This document shows, piece after piece, positions 11,076 through 23,460 of a stretch of 64,000 nucleotides of DNA. The stretch is from the NCBI GenBank assembly GCA_019454045.1, contig SKCR01021136.1, positions 1-64,000 on the forward strand. The letters run 5' to 3'. The stretch comes from Zanthoxylum bungeanum (taxonomy: Eukaryota; Streptophyta; Magnoliopsida; Sapindales; Rutaceae). The translations under genes were made by a program, and so were the position numbers. The notes beneath the pieces were generated by a model. The model ran no database searches. It was not told where the DNA came from and saw only the letters and a program-made list of their open reading frames with translations. Every line of letters begins with the position of its first letter. Positions within the stretch are counted from its first letter, which is position 1.

Positions 11076-13612
11076 CTACAGCATAAGTGAAGAGAAGTAC
11101 TGCTCAAATTCTTGATCAATGGTTGGTTTCTTCTTGCCACGATGAGTTTCTGCATTTGAAAAACCCAATTCAGCAAATGAACTAAAATTAAAAGATCCAG
11201 TAATGCTTGCATCACAGAAGAAAAAAAAAGATTCAACGGAGACATGGTTAATTCATTGGCCTCCCATTCAACTAACAAATGACAAGTGGGATTGTCATTG
11301 CAATAAGTTTCCATGTCGAACAAAATTACCTTGGTTGACACTAAATCTTCCGGATGAAAGCACATAAGCATTTTCATTCCCCTCATTGGAGTTGAGAGTT
11401 TCTTCCATTTCCTTCTCTGTAAAATGTTCAGTGCTGACATGACCGTCTCCTGAGCAATGGTATTCAGCATGGCTTCCATATTCATTTAGATGCTCATCAA
11501 GATCCTCAACGTGAAGGGAAGTACTGTGCTCTTTGCCGACAAAAGCAAACTGCTCTTTGCCAGAGTCTCCTTCTGTTGCTGCTGTAATGTCTGAAAAGTA
11601 GCTGTGGCCCTTGAAACTGCTGGAGGCCAAATTAAGAGAAGAAGAGGAAGGCCCATCATATGACCACGATTTTCTATTCTCTGCCCGAAATTTAGATTCA
11701 CCATGCAAAGGCATAGAAGAATCACAATCTTCTGCATAGCTATTGCTATTAGCAGATTCATGTTCAAATCCATCATCGGTGGCTCCTCCCTTAACATTTT
11801 TTTGCAAGTCCTCTACTTCTGGGATTTCATCAAGTGTAGAAAGGGATTTAGATGGAAAGCTTCCATCTGAGCATATAAGCTTTGCTATTGGCAAGCCCAA
11901 GTGCTCAGCCTGTAACTTTCTTTTCTTATTCAAGTCAATAACATCGGCCCTCAATATTTCATTAATGAGGATGCTGAAAAAAGTGACAGAAAAGGGTCAA
12001 TAATCTACAGCTTGTGAGAATCAGCATTTTGCAATATATAGCTAAATAAGAGATGTTGAATCTCTAAATCAATATACTGTATCTAAATAGCAAAACAAAT
12101 ACAAAGAAATACACAATGATGTGCCCTTGTAGTCTGGTTGGTAAAAATAAGTGCTTTCAAAGTGCATCGCCTAGGTTTGAGGATAGAGGGAGGTAAGGGG
12201 TTAAAATATATTTAGGCTTGTCCACCCCCTTGCCTTTAAAAAAAAGGGAAAAGAAAACACAATAATGTGCTTTGGCTTTTTAGCTAGTATCCATGAGCAA
12301 AGAAAGAAGAAGATAATTTTATTGACAAATGGGCATGCACAAATGTTGGAGAATAACACTTAGAACCCAAACAACAACATGGGACACAAATGTTGGAGAA
12401 TAACACGTAGAACCCAAACAACAATACACCCTAATTTCTCTCTCGCTGAAGATAAGTCTCAAATTTCACTCGAATGCAACTCTCACATATCTCAAAATGG
12501 AGAGCTATTTATGGGTTGGAGTGTCAACAAAAATGGACCAAAATCTTAGTAATCAAATCTCACACCTATCAAATAGTTTGGCTTGAGAACTTGAACTATG
12601 TTTTGTGACATTTAATGGTTGATACCATTTTTTACCATCATGATGAACATGATTCAAGTCGTGATTTTTCAACAAATCTCCACCTTTAACTTGAATAGTA
12701 CCAGACTTCACAATGCCATTTACTTAACAAAGAACCTAGTTTATTATGCTTATGTAAATTTTCACTTTGTGCAGAAAATTATTAATGAAGGAACATCAAA
12801 AGATTAAGACCGTTGAGAATCCTATAGACATGATGGCCAAGGAGGTGTTGGGATCAAATTTACCTATTGTCTAACTAATCTCAATCTCTTGTATTTGATT
12901 ATATTCAAGTCAAAATGAAAATTTGTTGAAAAATGCATTTTTATATAGTGTTTTGGAGGAACATGGTAAAATTGATTGTTTAGAAATAAGAAAACAATCT
13001 CCAATATATGATTTTAGAATCCCTATTATTGTAAATACAATAGAATGAATTCAACAGTTTCTTTCATTAGTTAACATTGATGATAAGCCATTAAATGCAA
13101 AAAAAAATTTCCTCACTAGTTAGCAGTGGCTTAATGAATACCTTAATGAACAAAGCTTCTTAAAGAACAAACATTTTCCACCGATCTCATAGATAACAAA
13201 TAACTAGTAGTTGGATTCTCCTGGAAAAACCCAACAAAAATAAAAAACAAAAAACAAAAAACAAAAAACAAAAAATAAAATTTTCAACCTAGAAAAAATG
13301 AACTTGATTTAAGATGGGATGATTTATTCAAAAAATCATACTTCAACCTTAAATCATGTGATTCATGCCCATCAAGTTCACTTCCTCTTACCACACAAAT
13401 TTTTAAAACCAAAACACTTCCAAGTTCAAATATTGTGGCCATCAAAACGAAAACGAAAGATTTCATTTTTGTGACAAAAGTTAACCATAACAAAGATTGA
13501 GGTACATACAGTACAGATACAGACCACAAAACAAGGACTAAAATGAAAACAAATTAAGGAAGTTGAAGTAAAACCTGTTAATCTCAGATTGGTTAACTTT
13601 ATCCACTTCCAT
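11076..13612 (-). CDS. FHY1: FHY1/FHL-like phytochrome A nuclear-import adaptor
   Basis: Three exons on the minus strand: 13612-13575, 11973-11330 and 11149-11076. They join in frame to 251 residues. FHY1 and FHL are known to bind light-activated phytochrome A and carry it into the nucleus for far-red signalling. Evidence is the basic nuclear-localisation stretch NKKRKLQAEHLGLP (KKRK at 29-32), an acidic and serine-rich variable middle, and the C-terminal pair SSGRFSVNQ plus KPTIDQEFEQYFSSLML, the phyA-binding end of the family as I recall it. The chosen ATG gives MEVDKVNQSEIN and has a good context. An in-frame ATG at 13708 would add 32 residues. Intron 1 is 1.6 kb and holds a SINE; intron 2 is 180 bp. 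At 251 residues it is longer than Arabidopsis FHY1 (about 200). No inactivating change seen. Confidence 0.75.
12125..12256 (+). mobile_element. SINE in intron 1 of the FHY1-like gene
   Basis: A tRNA-derived head carries an A box (TAGTCTGGTTGG at about 12131) and a B box-like GGTTTGAGGAT at about 12174. The body ends in an A-rich tail. It is flanked by a 14-bp target-site duplication, ACACAATGATGTGC (12111-12124) and ACACAATAATGTGC (12257-12270), with one mismatch. The element is inverted relative to the host gene. These are the hallmarks of a LINE-mobilised SINE. Confidence 0.8.
12341..12440. repeat. Short direct duplication in FHY1-like intron 1
   Basis: A unit of about 50 bp containing ACAAATGTTGGAGAATAACA and AGAACCCAAACAACA occurs twice head to tail with one internal difference. 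It is a local tandem duplication in the intron without obvious function. Confidence 0.7.
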
Positions 13613-13846
13613 TTTCAGGCTGAGAGAGGAACTGAAACCAAGAAGATGATAAAAGCTTCGTTCGAGGTTATCTGAGAATAAATCACCTGCTTTCTTTCTT
13701 TTTTTCATTTTGGATGTCAAGTTGAAGCTCCTTTAAGGAGCGTGTGAAACACGAACTAATAATATCAGGAAGCTTCGCTCTTAAGTGGTCGCTGTAGATT
13801 GATTTGGGCGCGTAAGTTGATGATTAGGACAAAGACCATGCGAGTC

Positions 13847-13852
13847 CACGTG
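13847..13852. promoter_or_regulatory. G-box (CACGTG) upstream of the FHY1-like gene
   Basis: A perfect CACGTG lies 235 bp upstream of the chosen start codon (139 bp upstream of the alternative ATG). In Arabidopsis, FHY1 is known to be activated by FHY3/FAR1 and tuned by HY5, which binds ACGT cores. The nearby GGGCGCGTAA at about 13806 partly resembles the FHY3/FAR1 site but is not exact. A role here is inference. Confidence 0.35.
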
Positions 13853-13859
13853 AGTTATT

Positions 13860-15783
13860 CCTAGGTGGCACAATGGGTTCACAGTTTTGAAGTGGTGTGT
13901 TTTATTTGGAGTTCTATCATTTAGGTCCCTGTTTGTTTAATTGTTTTAGCTTAGGGAATAATTAATTAATTTATATCATATAGGTCTTTAATCTCGCACT
14001 CTCTTGAACTCTTCACATAAATATTTTAAAATTAACACCCCATTATCATCTGGGCAGTGTAATCGGAGCGATTTGCAATTAATCGAAAATATTTGGGGAT
14101 TAATAAAAAATTAGTGGAGAATACTAAAGTTGATATTTCGTATGAGAATAAATTTTTTTACCCATTTTTTAATTACTAAAAATCATTCATTTATCATAAA
14201 ATTGAGAGAGGTCACTAAAATCTCCAAAGAAGAAGAAAAAAAAGAAAAGAAAAAGAAAATGGGTATTTCTGCGAATCGAATCCAAGTTACCAGATTCATT
14301 TAAATATGAAAATTCTCTCTACGGTTAATTTTTGTATTTTTGTATTTTTTAATTTATCTATGTACACTTGAAGATTCGTTAGAATTACTTCTAATATATC
14401 TCATATTGATTATACATCGAACTTATAAATTTTTTTGAGCTCTCATGTGTTTTTTTATCCGCAATCAAATACAAACAACTCTTAAACTTGTGAATTTACA
14501 TCTTAAGGAGCTTTATTATTATGATAATTTTTTTTAATCACTTTCTGGATTATTTGAGTGATTAGAGTGTTGGGGATACACTTGTGCTATTATATTAAAA
14601 GTGTGAGAAATACTTCGAGTGTGATGAGATACTTGTAAAAGTTGGATCGGCACCCTTAAAATCAATTGTTGTAAAATATTTGGTTTATATCTTTTGAGGT
14701 GAATTTGATCATCTTTGAGTACAAAAACAATATTAATTTGATTGATTTTCAGAAAGTCAATTAATATAGTGAATTCTCAAGTGGATAATTTGGAGGCTTG
14801 GAGATATATGAATTTATCGAACCACGTGAAAATCTAACGTGGAGTATCTTTAACCTCTTCTCTTGCATTTGAATTGATTATTGTTGATAATGTTTTTGAG
14901 ATGATATGTTTAGACGGTGAATATTATTGAGATTTTGTTTGTGAATGTTGTTGGGACTTAAATTGAATATCCTAAAATTGTGGAAGTTGTTGGAACTTGA
15001 TTGAGTTAAATGAATTTGTGAGTGTTGATTTATCATTTTATTGAATTAAGATCGTTTAGACTTGGAAAAATTTTAATATCCGATTCATAAAAAAAATTAA
15101 AATAAAATTTAAGTTAACAAAGCACTGAAATATGCTTACAAGTCATTTTATAAAAAAAAAAATTGAGAAATTGTTGATTGTATACTCAATATTTGAAATA
15201 TTATCGAAAATATGTAAATCTTGTATATATATTTTTTTATCGGTCTACCTAAAGATATTGTAAACGTTTATTTATCATGTAACATATGTATACCAAATAT
15301 TTGATAAACTTTTCAATTACATACCAAAAAATTACACACTTTTGATGCATTTTTCAATCTTTCAGTGTATTAGTGAAAAAACTCTGGATTTATGATTTTA
15401 TGATAACATGTTAAATATTAAATATATAATGATATCCAAAATAAATTATTGTATTCTCTAATTTTTTTTATTTTTTTTTGATTTTAGTGAAAATGTTATC
15501 CAAAATAAGTTTGTAATATAAAGTTACATGAAGAACAGATTTGTTTATGGGGACAATTGTCATTGCTTTTCCAATAATTTCTTTCATTGTTCAGCTGGGA
15601 TTTCGATTCCCTCTTTGTACATTGTGTTAATAATGTAGCCGGTGTGTCTGCTTTGTAAAACAAGACGACAAAAAAAAGAAAACAACTGATCTAATTCTTA
15701 ATGTTCCCAAAACCGATTTACTTCAGCTATTGACAAACTCTTTTTAACACAATATATATATATATACCTCCCTCCCTCCCTCT
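13860..15783. other. Intergenic between FHY1-like and PAT16-like genes, with a degraded LTR remnant
   Basis: AT-rich, no supported gene. About 14565-15060 resembles the U5/leader part of a decayed copia LTR (AATTCTCAAGTGGATAATTT then GAACCACGTGAAAATCTAAC), but no boundaries are visible. A (TA)n/(CCCT)n microsatellite lies at about 15751-15783, just past the 3' end of the PAT16-like gene. Confidence 0.45.
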
Positions 15784-16009
15784 CTACTCACTGAACTTGC
15801 AACAAACAGCTTGGAGGTTCCCACGCTGGCGATATCGCCGGTGATCATCTTTTTCTTCTGCCTGAATTGCCCCAAAACAGAATAACCTATATGCATGAAA
15901 GAAGCTACCGGATATTGTCAGAATATCAGCATTTACCCATCTGTCAACGGTTAAGGTTAAAGATCCTGTTATTTCCAATGAGATGCCATGACCGAGCAAA
16001 TTCAGATAT

Positions 16010-19000
16010 CTATTTTGACATTGATTCACCGATAGCGTTATGATAGGCTGTGCGGAAGTTGAGCCCGGAACCAATATGTCTTGATGTAGGGCATAACCAG
16101 CTGAAGATATTTGGACCAAGTACCTAAAGAATTCATACAAACCAGTTCAGCATATGATGGATATGCACAATAAATCAGAGTACACGTGAATGCAAGCGTA
16201 TACAAACTCGCTCAGAAGGTAAAAAAATGTTTCAACTGCAAGTTTGACAATCTCTTCATCCCTAAGCCGCAGGAATATGTAACACTTCCTCTTAATTAAT
16301 CGTTTAACTTCTCCAACTAAAAGGACGGAGAGAGAGAGAGAAAAGAGAGGAAGGGTAGAAAGAATAAGGTCTCCAACTAGAACCATGCCTGGGCTGCCAA
16401 TCTGGTCATGCTACATTTAGACTGATGTGCCACAGGCAGAGTGGCCCAGCCATAGAATGACAACAGCAGTCAGAAAGCAACACATCTAGGCAAGTTAATG
16501 GTTAACCAGATAGGAAGTTATGGGCCTGACATGTACTGATGTACCTAACGTAACAATCAGGTAGAGCTCAACATTGTCAACAAAAACAAAAGCACAGCTC
16601 AACAAGTAATTAGCTCATCATACTGACCTCAATAATATTGAAGGTTATTTAACCCCAAAAATGCAAAGTGACAGCGAAACTAAGCTTTCAAGAAAGCAGG
16701 GTATGCAAATTTTGCACCTGTATGTGGCAAACATAGAAGGATTTCCAATGCACTAAAATCAAAGTCATGAAGGCATTGTAGGAAATTAGAACAAACTTGC
16801 ACCAAATTTAAGATGCTTCAATTTCAGTCGATGGCCATTGGCTCTCAAAAAACAAACTTGATAGTAGTTTACATGTTGATGCCCATTGGCTTCCAACATT
16901 CACTAAAGGCATATTTTTGATCTGTTACTCAAGAAGGACAAGAATGGCACTTACTGTTATCAAATTTTCATAGATACCCAGATCATATGGATGCTTATAG
17001 ACAGTCCCACCTTTCTCTGCAAGCCACAAAGCTCTAACTCCTTCATGGTACTGAAAGAAAATGTTAAGAAAAAATGAGACGTACTAAAAAAAACTGGTCA
17101 TAATTTAAAAGCAAACTGTCCATCAAAGGGTATGAAATACAAAAGTAGGAATAGTTCAAATAACCTCTATTGTTGTTTTGTTGTGCAAAATGAGGTAGAT
17201 ATGCCAACCTAGAAGGACACTCAGTGCCACACTTAAGGGGACTAGCAACAGTCCAGAAATTACCTGAAAATGAAACATGATAAGCAAAATGAAAAATATG
17301 CTAGGTTCTAACTCAAACCAAACAGATGGCTGTTAAGATTACATAAGCAGTTCTGAAAGATCCTCCATTTTGCTGCTCATCCTCCAGAGCATCGTTAGTT
17401 AAACTACCAACAAGCAAAACCTGAAAATTGTGAAGAAAACCCAAAATTGTGGTCTTAGTTCAAATATTCTCCATAAGAAAGAACAAAGAGAAGTGCAAAT
17501 ACGAGTAAAAATGTTACAATTCTGCAAAAATAAAAGCAACAAGAAGTCAGAAAGTCAAATTCACCATGTAACAGCATTAAAAAAAGCATAAAAAAATAGA
17601 AGAAAAGGTAAATGTCCAATCTTTTTATTAGAAAAAAAATTCAACGTACCAAAGAGTAGATGCATGCAACCACAGCATACAAAACAAAGATGAAGAAGAC
17701 CTTATAGTTTGCATGGCCGACGCAATTACTTATCCAAATGCAGTGGTGATCCTTACAATCAAGAGGCATCACTTTAACACATTATCCAGGAGATTTGAAA
17801 TAAAAGGCAGGAATTATAACATAGATCACGCGTACCATTCGCAAAACACATCTTTTGCAAACACGGCAATGATGTGCACGAGGAGGTTTGTGGTGCGCAC
17901 ACTTTTGACAATACCTCAAGTCTCCTCCCTGCAAAAAGATTCCAAAGACTCGTAAGCCAGGAGTTAAGATCTCAATGAAGAGAAAATAGCATTATAAATA
18001 TTTTATCAAATTACAAGTCACCATTTTTCTTTAAAGTCAATAATTAACTTAACCAATATGAGAAAGCAGTTGATCACAACAACGATCATCTTTCACGCAC
18101 CTACTCACAATAATTTACAACTACGAAGCTAGCACTTATTATGCAAATCTCATTCTCCAACCAACTAAGGTGTACATAAACTCATCAAAAGACATGAACT
18201 ACAACATAAAATTTTAGCTGATCCAAAAAAGTTACAAGTAAATTCCTCATATTACCACATGGGCTCTGAGTCAGAATACGGAAAAAGTTTCAACGCATTT
18301 TGGTTAGCAAAGATGTCAGGTAACATATATCAAAGTCACAAGTTACCTCAACAACATAGGGTAATTTATTTGTATTATAATTCGAATAGGGGAAAAGTTT
18401 CTTTTGGAGGCCAACAAGCTTATAGCATATTAATGGACAACGAAAAAGACAAACCCCAACAACCACAATTCCTATATTCCTTTCTTTTCATTTAATTTAC
18501 AATCCAAAATCATCACAAATGGTACCAGATGATGCAATGCCAACGTTAGCCAGAAAGGCCAATAAGCATCTAATAAAAACACAAGGGGCAATATTTCCAT
18601 CAACTTAGAAGGTCAATAACCAACCCCATTTATGCAAGGTTCAAATGTGCCACTGAAGGAAATATGATGCTTCAAGTATTAATATTTGATATTGAGCATT
18701 CTGCTTTCAGATGACACGTATAGAAGGTTGTAAGAGTCAAATAACGTCATTTCATTGACACCGATAAATTTAATTAGAGCAAAAACTGGGTATTTATACA
18801 GTGAACAAGAGATGACCCAACTCAAATCAAATGAGGATATGACCTTCATCTGCACGTGGAGATTGTGAAGAGCATTTAAACTGTCAGAATATGCTAATCC
18901 CATAGGAATCCCTTGGAAACATCACAAATTAGATTCCACTAACAGATATGAAACAATATTGACTTCTAGAAAAAAATAACTTTTTATTTTTTATTCTTTC

Positions 19001-20087
19001 ACATGTCAATAATCTCGTGGAAGATCAAATGTATTGGCCTATGACCTCAATACATCCTTTATAATCATCCATTTGCCGAGCAAGGAAATTACAACATTGA
19101 TGCTAGATAGAAGGGACTCTAAGGCCCCGAAAACAACAATATAATCATTGGTAGATACAGTACCATCCATCTAGTTATAATGTTACTACCATTGAGGATC
19201 AATCTAGTTAATGCTAGAGAGACAAAATAACAAATTTTATTAGATCGAAACAAACAACGCAAAATCCTAACGCAAACATAATACAACTTGGCATTGCTTC
19301 ATGGGCTCACTAATGATCACCAAGTGTTCTTTTCCAGTCTCCACTATCTAATTACTATATCATCTAGAATACAGTGCTGATTTATACATATCCTGGTCAT
19401 ACATTGCAATGTTTGAAAGCAAATATTTTAATGTTAGCTTAAATTCTTCATTAAAAACCACAGAATCAGGTAATTATGTGTCTAATTTTAGAAAAAAAAA
19501 ATGCTAAATTTGCTTATTACACATCTCTCAAAATCTTAACAATTATGAACATTTTAAAAAACAGAACCAAATCATTATTTAAACATCTTCTGCAAAATAA
19601 AACTCAAAATACAATGCCTTCTTGTATCTCTCACTCCAGATCAGCTCATAAAAGAGCAAAAGCCACATTATAACTAAAATTTAGAAGTCAAATAAAAATC
19701 ATTTCTTTAAACACATATAACTAAAACAAAATCACATGGAACAAAAATAAATAAAAAATTTTAAACCATTCAATCAATGTAGAAAGTGAAATTTAGATAC
19801 AAAATTTAATGTACCTTGCGCTTGATCTCATGCATAGGGTTTTGGTCATCTTCAATATCAGGCATGTAATTGGCGGGTACCCGACCTGGATCCCTTAAGA
19901 TAGCGACACAGTAATTGAACACACACATGAGAGCCACCGCGGTGAAAACGACGGCGTTCATTAAACCGGGAGAGGACATGAGACCGAACCAGCGGTCTAT
20001 GAAAATGAAGACAGTGGTAAAATATATGTAACAGATCGCCAAAACGACGACAGTTACAGGAAGCGAGAAATTGAAGCCCTTCGTCAT
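16010..20087 (-). CDS. PAT16: DHHC-type protein S-acyltransferase (palmitoyltransferase), PAT16-like
   Basis: Seven exons: 20087-19815, 17928-17836, 17751-17650, 17420-17343, 17263-17165, 17050-16955, 16123-16010. They give 284 residues. The enzyme attaches palmitate to cysteines of membrane-associated proteins. Visible features are TM1 (about 9-29) and TM2 (about 42-63), the DPG motif (66-68), a cysteine-rich domain with [20 protein letters not shown], the catalytic DHHC at 123-126, TM3 and TM4 (about 142-162 and 185-205), the TTxE motif TTIE (212-215), and a C-terminal YENLITVLGPN segment. Length and N-terminus ([20 protein letters not shown]) agree with my memory of Arabidopsis PAT16. It is a polytopic endomembrane or plasma-membrane protein. 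Every exon is a multiple of three bases. Intron 1 is about 1.9 kb with no recognised insertion. All motifs are intact. Confidence 0.92.
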
Positions 20088-20199
20088 TATTTGGCGGATG
20101 ATTACGGAGACGGTAACGGAGGCACCGGCGTTCTAACGACGGCGTCTCCGTGCGTTTTTATTTTGTTTTATGAAGAGAAGTGTTAAAAGTTGGTGACGG

Positions 20200-20746
20200 G
20201 ACGGGTCTGTACAATTCCAGATGGTAACGGTGACGTTAGTTTGGAGTTTTAGTTAGAAGGACTTCAAGTTTTACTATTTTACGAAAAGGTCCAAATTTAG
20301 AATGAAAATATAATTTTCACCACTCACTTTTTAAGTGTGTAATTTGGTCGTGAAAGTAGAGTGGCCAGCAATCGGGAAGAAACGAGATTTATCAATCTTT
20401 TTTTATTCTAAATCCTTAAAGATATGGGATTTTGAATCTGATCTGAGTTTAGAAATTTCTATTGAGAGAAAAAATGAATGGAAATGAATTTCCATTTTTC
20501 CTTTAATGAAATGAAATTTTTTTTTTAACCACACAATTGTCTTATTTAATTAGGGCTAAGAAATAAGTTATGAAATTAAAGCATATGGTTTATTTTGCAT
20601 GATTTGTAAATAATTGCACATATATGTGTTTTACCCTAATTCTAAAAAAGGTCAAAAAAATCATTAAGAAAAGGAAAAAAAAAAAAGCATAACGATCCAA
20701 ATCCAATGATTGGATATGAAATTAAAAAAAATATTTGTATGCTACT
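20200..20746. other. Upstream region of the PAT16-like gene, no gene seen
   Basis: AT-rich intergenic DNA between the PAT16-like start and the hAT MITE. I see poly-A/T runs and no convincing TATA box or ORF. Confidence 0.5.
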
Positions 20747-20754
20747 ATTTGGAT

Positions 20755-21109
20755 TAGGTCCGGTCGCGGTTTGATTTCAGTTCGGAACTGGAACTGCCTG
20801 GAATCTCCAGTTTTAGGAACCGGCGGTTCCAATTCCAAGAACCGGAAAAATAATTTTGCTGTTCCGTTTCGGCTCCTCTTTTTGAGGATCCGAAAAGGCA
20901 AAAAATAATAATTTAATAATGAATTAGTGAAGTACAAAATTTTACCATGAAGATCATCATTATGTTGATATTTTTATAGTAATATTTTTTTTAATTTAAT
21001 TAAAATTAATTTTATTTTATTAATTTTTTATTAATACAATTCATAACTGAAACCACTGGTTCCGGAACCACAATTTTATGATTTGGTTCTGGAACTGTGG
21101 TCAGGCCTA
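20755..21109. mobile_element. hAT-type MITE with 8-bp target duplication
   Basis: A 355-bp non-coding element starting TAGGTCCGGTC and ending (reverse complement) TAGGCCTGACC. It is flanked by ATTTGGAT (20747-20754) and ATTTGAAT (21110-21117), an 8-bp duplication with one mismatch. Subterminal GGTTCC/GGAACC repeats, as in many plant hAT derivatives, are present at both ends. No transposase. Confidence 0.8.
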
Positions 21110-21258
21110 ATTTGAATTATGGACTTGGTTACAAAATTAGAAAATAATAGTATCTTTTATCCAAGAGTTTAAGTAGAGGTTAGACTATATGTATTTTAAA
21201 AAAAAATATTTTGGACACTTTATTATTTTGAGTAATAATTTTTCGAATTTAAAAAAAT

Positions 21259-21398
21259 TACTCTCTCCATCTCAATTTGATAGACAAATTTGCTTTTCCA
21301 CCTGGATAAAAAAGTTTAGTTAATGTAGTTAAAACAATAAATTTAATCATTATTTTCCTAATACGTCCTTCATTAAAACTACCATCTCATACATCATT
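21259..21398. mobile_element. Truncated Stowaway-type MITE
   Basis: After a TA dinucleotide the sequence CTCTCTCCATCTCAATTTGA matches the Stowaway terminal consensus (CTCCCTCCGT...). It continues with Stowaway-like internal sequence (AAAAAAGTTTAGTTAATGTA). The other terminus is missing because LTR sequence begins at about 21399. Confidence 0.55.
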
Positions 21399-22008
21399 AT
21401 ATAGTTTGTTGGTTCCATGTGTGTTGACAACTTTCGTAACAAAGTAAATTCAATTGAGTTGTAATAAGTCTTGAAGATCTCGAAGTAATTAGACTAGTAT
21501 TTGGAAGACTTTGCATGAAAATATCATAAGCTCGTTTGTGCTGCATTCGTTATTGTATTCGAACGAGGTTCGTTAGTGTCACGTTCGTTCTAACATTCGA
21601 ACAGAATTGGGCAGAGGCTTCCCGTGCATGGTACGTTCTTCATCCCGTACGAACGAAACCTTCCAGACAGTTCATGTTCGTCATGCGTTTATCAGGCTGT
21701 TCAAATGGATTTGCAGAACATTGTGCGTTTTTCACACGTGCATTGAGTGTCCGAACGAGACTGCTAGATTTTGTTAGTGTGGACGCATTTTCAAGGCTTT
21801 TCTGGACTAGGAAAACCCTACCTATTTAAACACAGCCTTAGCCACTTTTCCTTTGGTTGATTGATTTGCTGGAAACAAATAATGTCATATCTAGTATATT
21901 TCAAGTATTTCATGTGCATTGTATGTCAAACATGCATGTATTTAAGATCGGTTATCTCAGTTTTATATTATGACAAGTTTCACATGTACAAGCTGTTGGG
22001 ACGAATGT
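21399..22008 (+). repeat. LTR fragment with ATTCGAACG-type motifs, cut at 22008
   Basis: It starts TGTTGGTTCCATGTGTGTTG and is homologous to the reverse complement of about 33950-34669: both share CCATGTGTGTTG followed by TCAATTGAGTTGTAAT. ATTCGAACG-like repeats occur at about 21560-21640. A possible TATA (CTATTTAAAC, about 21821) sits before a leader. The 97-residue ORF at 21536-21829 has no recognisable protein features. A different LTR takes over at 22009, so the 3' end is lost. Confidence 0.5.
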
Positions 22009-22910
22009 GAGACCCCTAGGGTCCGATCAATGCCCCGTGCGGCAGAAGTGGGTCTACCCCATGGATATCAAGCATGAGTATATTTTTAAATTATTTTAAT
22101 GAAAACTATATTCCGTTACGAGTCCGTGGGAAAAAACAAAGACCAAATCGAAGTCCAGAAACTTCAGAAATGAGAAAATCAAAGTTTCAGTGCTCATGAG
22201 CATCAGCTCTCGGGGCGTCGTGACGCGCAGGCTTGGGCGTTGTAACACCCAATTTATGAGAGTCAGCGTCGCACCGTGTAAGATTTATTGTCGCGACTCT
22301 CAATCTTCGATAGCTTGGCGTCGCGCTGCGCAAGGGTTAGCGTTGCGATGTCAGAAGGTCTAAAAGTTCAATATCGCGATGTTGGGGTCAATGTCGCGGC
22401 GTTGTCTTATGTAAAATATTGGCAGAGAGTATTTTAACCTTCAAATCAATTCTAAATACTTCCAATTTTCTCCAAATACTTCAATACACCTAAAATCTAA
22501 TTTTAACATCAAAACCAACATCAACACATATTATACAACAAACATACATATATGCATTTCTTTGGATCAACACATAAACCAAAATAGAATCTCACAATAA
22601 AATGACTCATGAACAATTCTAGGTCACTCAAAGGTAGTCAAATGATTCTAAAATGGTAGCCATAGCTCCAAGCTATCATCTAGAGTTCCAAACTTTAATT
22701 TAATATTTCATGTCTAACATGAACATATTTTACCCAATTACAAGCATCCACACACAATTCATTAGCCTAGTTTCAACCTCAAGCTATGTTATTATGCATA
22801 CAATGCATAATACATCACTATATGCTTCATTAATGAAAATAACTCACTAATGAAAATATAACTTTAAAGAATATCAAACTCACATAGTAAGCTTAATGAA
22901 AATAACTCAT
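22009..22910 (-). repeat. Copia LTR fragment (same family as 8129-10587), minus orientation
   Basis: The plus strand begins TGTTGGGACGAATG, an LTR end, and continues through the CATGGATATCAAG and GCTATGGCTACCAT-type blocks that also occur, inverted, at 9830-10587. Only the 3' part of the LTR is present. At about 22911 it switches abruptly to gypsy integrase coding sequence, so its own 5' part and any internal region are missing. Tandem-like GTCGCG motifs occur at about 22215-22405. Confidence 0.6.
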
Positions 22911-22913
22911 TAA

Positions 22914-23192
22914 GGGACCGAGCTTCCATTCGACTGGCTGCTCATCAACAGAGGATTGCCAGATTCTTCGACAAGAACGTCAGAAGCAGGACATTCAAGG
23001 CGGGATTGGGTCATACGCAGAGTATTCCAGAACACAAAGGAAATTGGAGATGGAAAGTTGGGACCAAACTGGGAAGGTCCGTACCTCGTCACAAAAATTT
23101 TCGGGAGGGGAGCCTACAAGCTACAAACCTTGGAAGGGAATCATGTCCGCAACAGTTGGAACACAGTTCATCTTAAGCGGTTCATATGGTAA
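22914..23192 (+). pseudogene. gypsy integrase C-terminal fragment
   Basis: The second half reads [20 protein letters not shown] and ends [10 protein letters not shown] with a stop at 23190-23192, the usual end of a gypsy polyprotein. The first half ([13 protein letters not shown]) lies in a different frame, so there is at least one frameshift near 23000. The catalytic DDE core is absent. It abuts LTR sequence of another element on the left. Confidence 0.8.
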
Positions 23193-23460
23193 CACTTATG
23201 TTTTGTTATTTTTAGAAGTAATTACCTTTCTCAGTACTTAGTTGTCTTTCAAAATATGAAATAAAGAAATTTGTAGAAGTCATTCGACTGATTGCAATAA
23301 AAGTTCATTCATGAAAATCATTCATTAGTGACTCTCCCTCATACGTCAAAATAGGGTGCACTGTTCAAATATCTTCGTATCACCTTTCCATTCGACAACA
23401 CGGTTTTACTTTATACAAAATGTTAACAAAAAACCTTACGTACATTAAAATATAAAATCC

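Noticed and set aside
11066..11797. Overlapping minus-strand ORFs of 139 and 103 residues
   Set aside because: They are out-of-frame shadows of FHY1-like exons 2 and 3.
17713..17955. 80-residue plus-strand ORF
   Set aside because: Opposite strand of PAT16-like exons 2 and 3.
21536..21829. 97-residue ORF as a gene
   Set aside because: It lies inside an LTR homologous to 33950-34669, where the frame is not kept.
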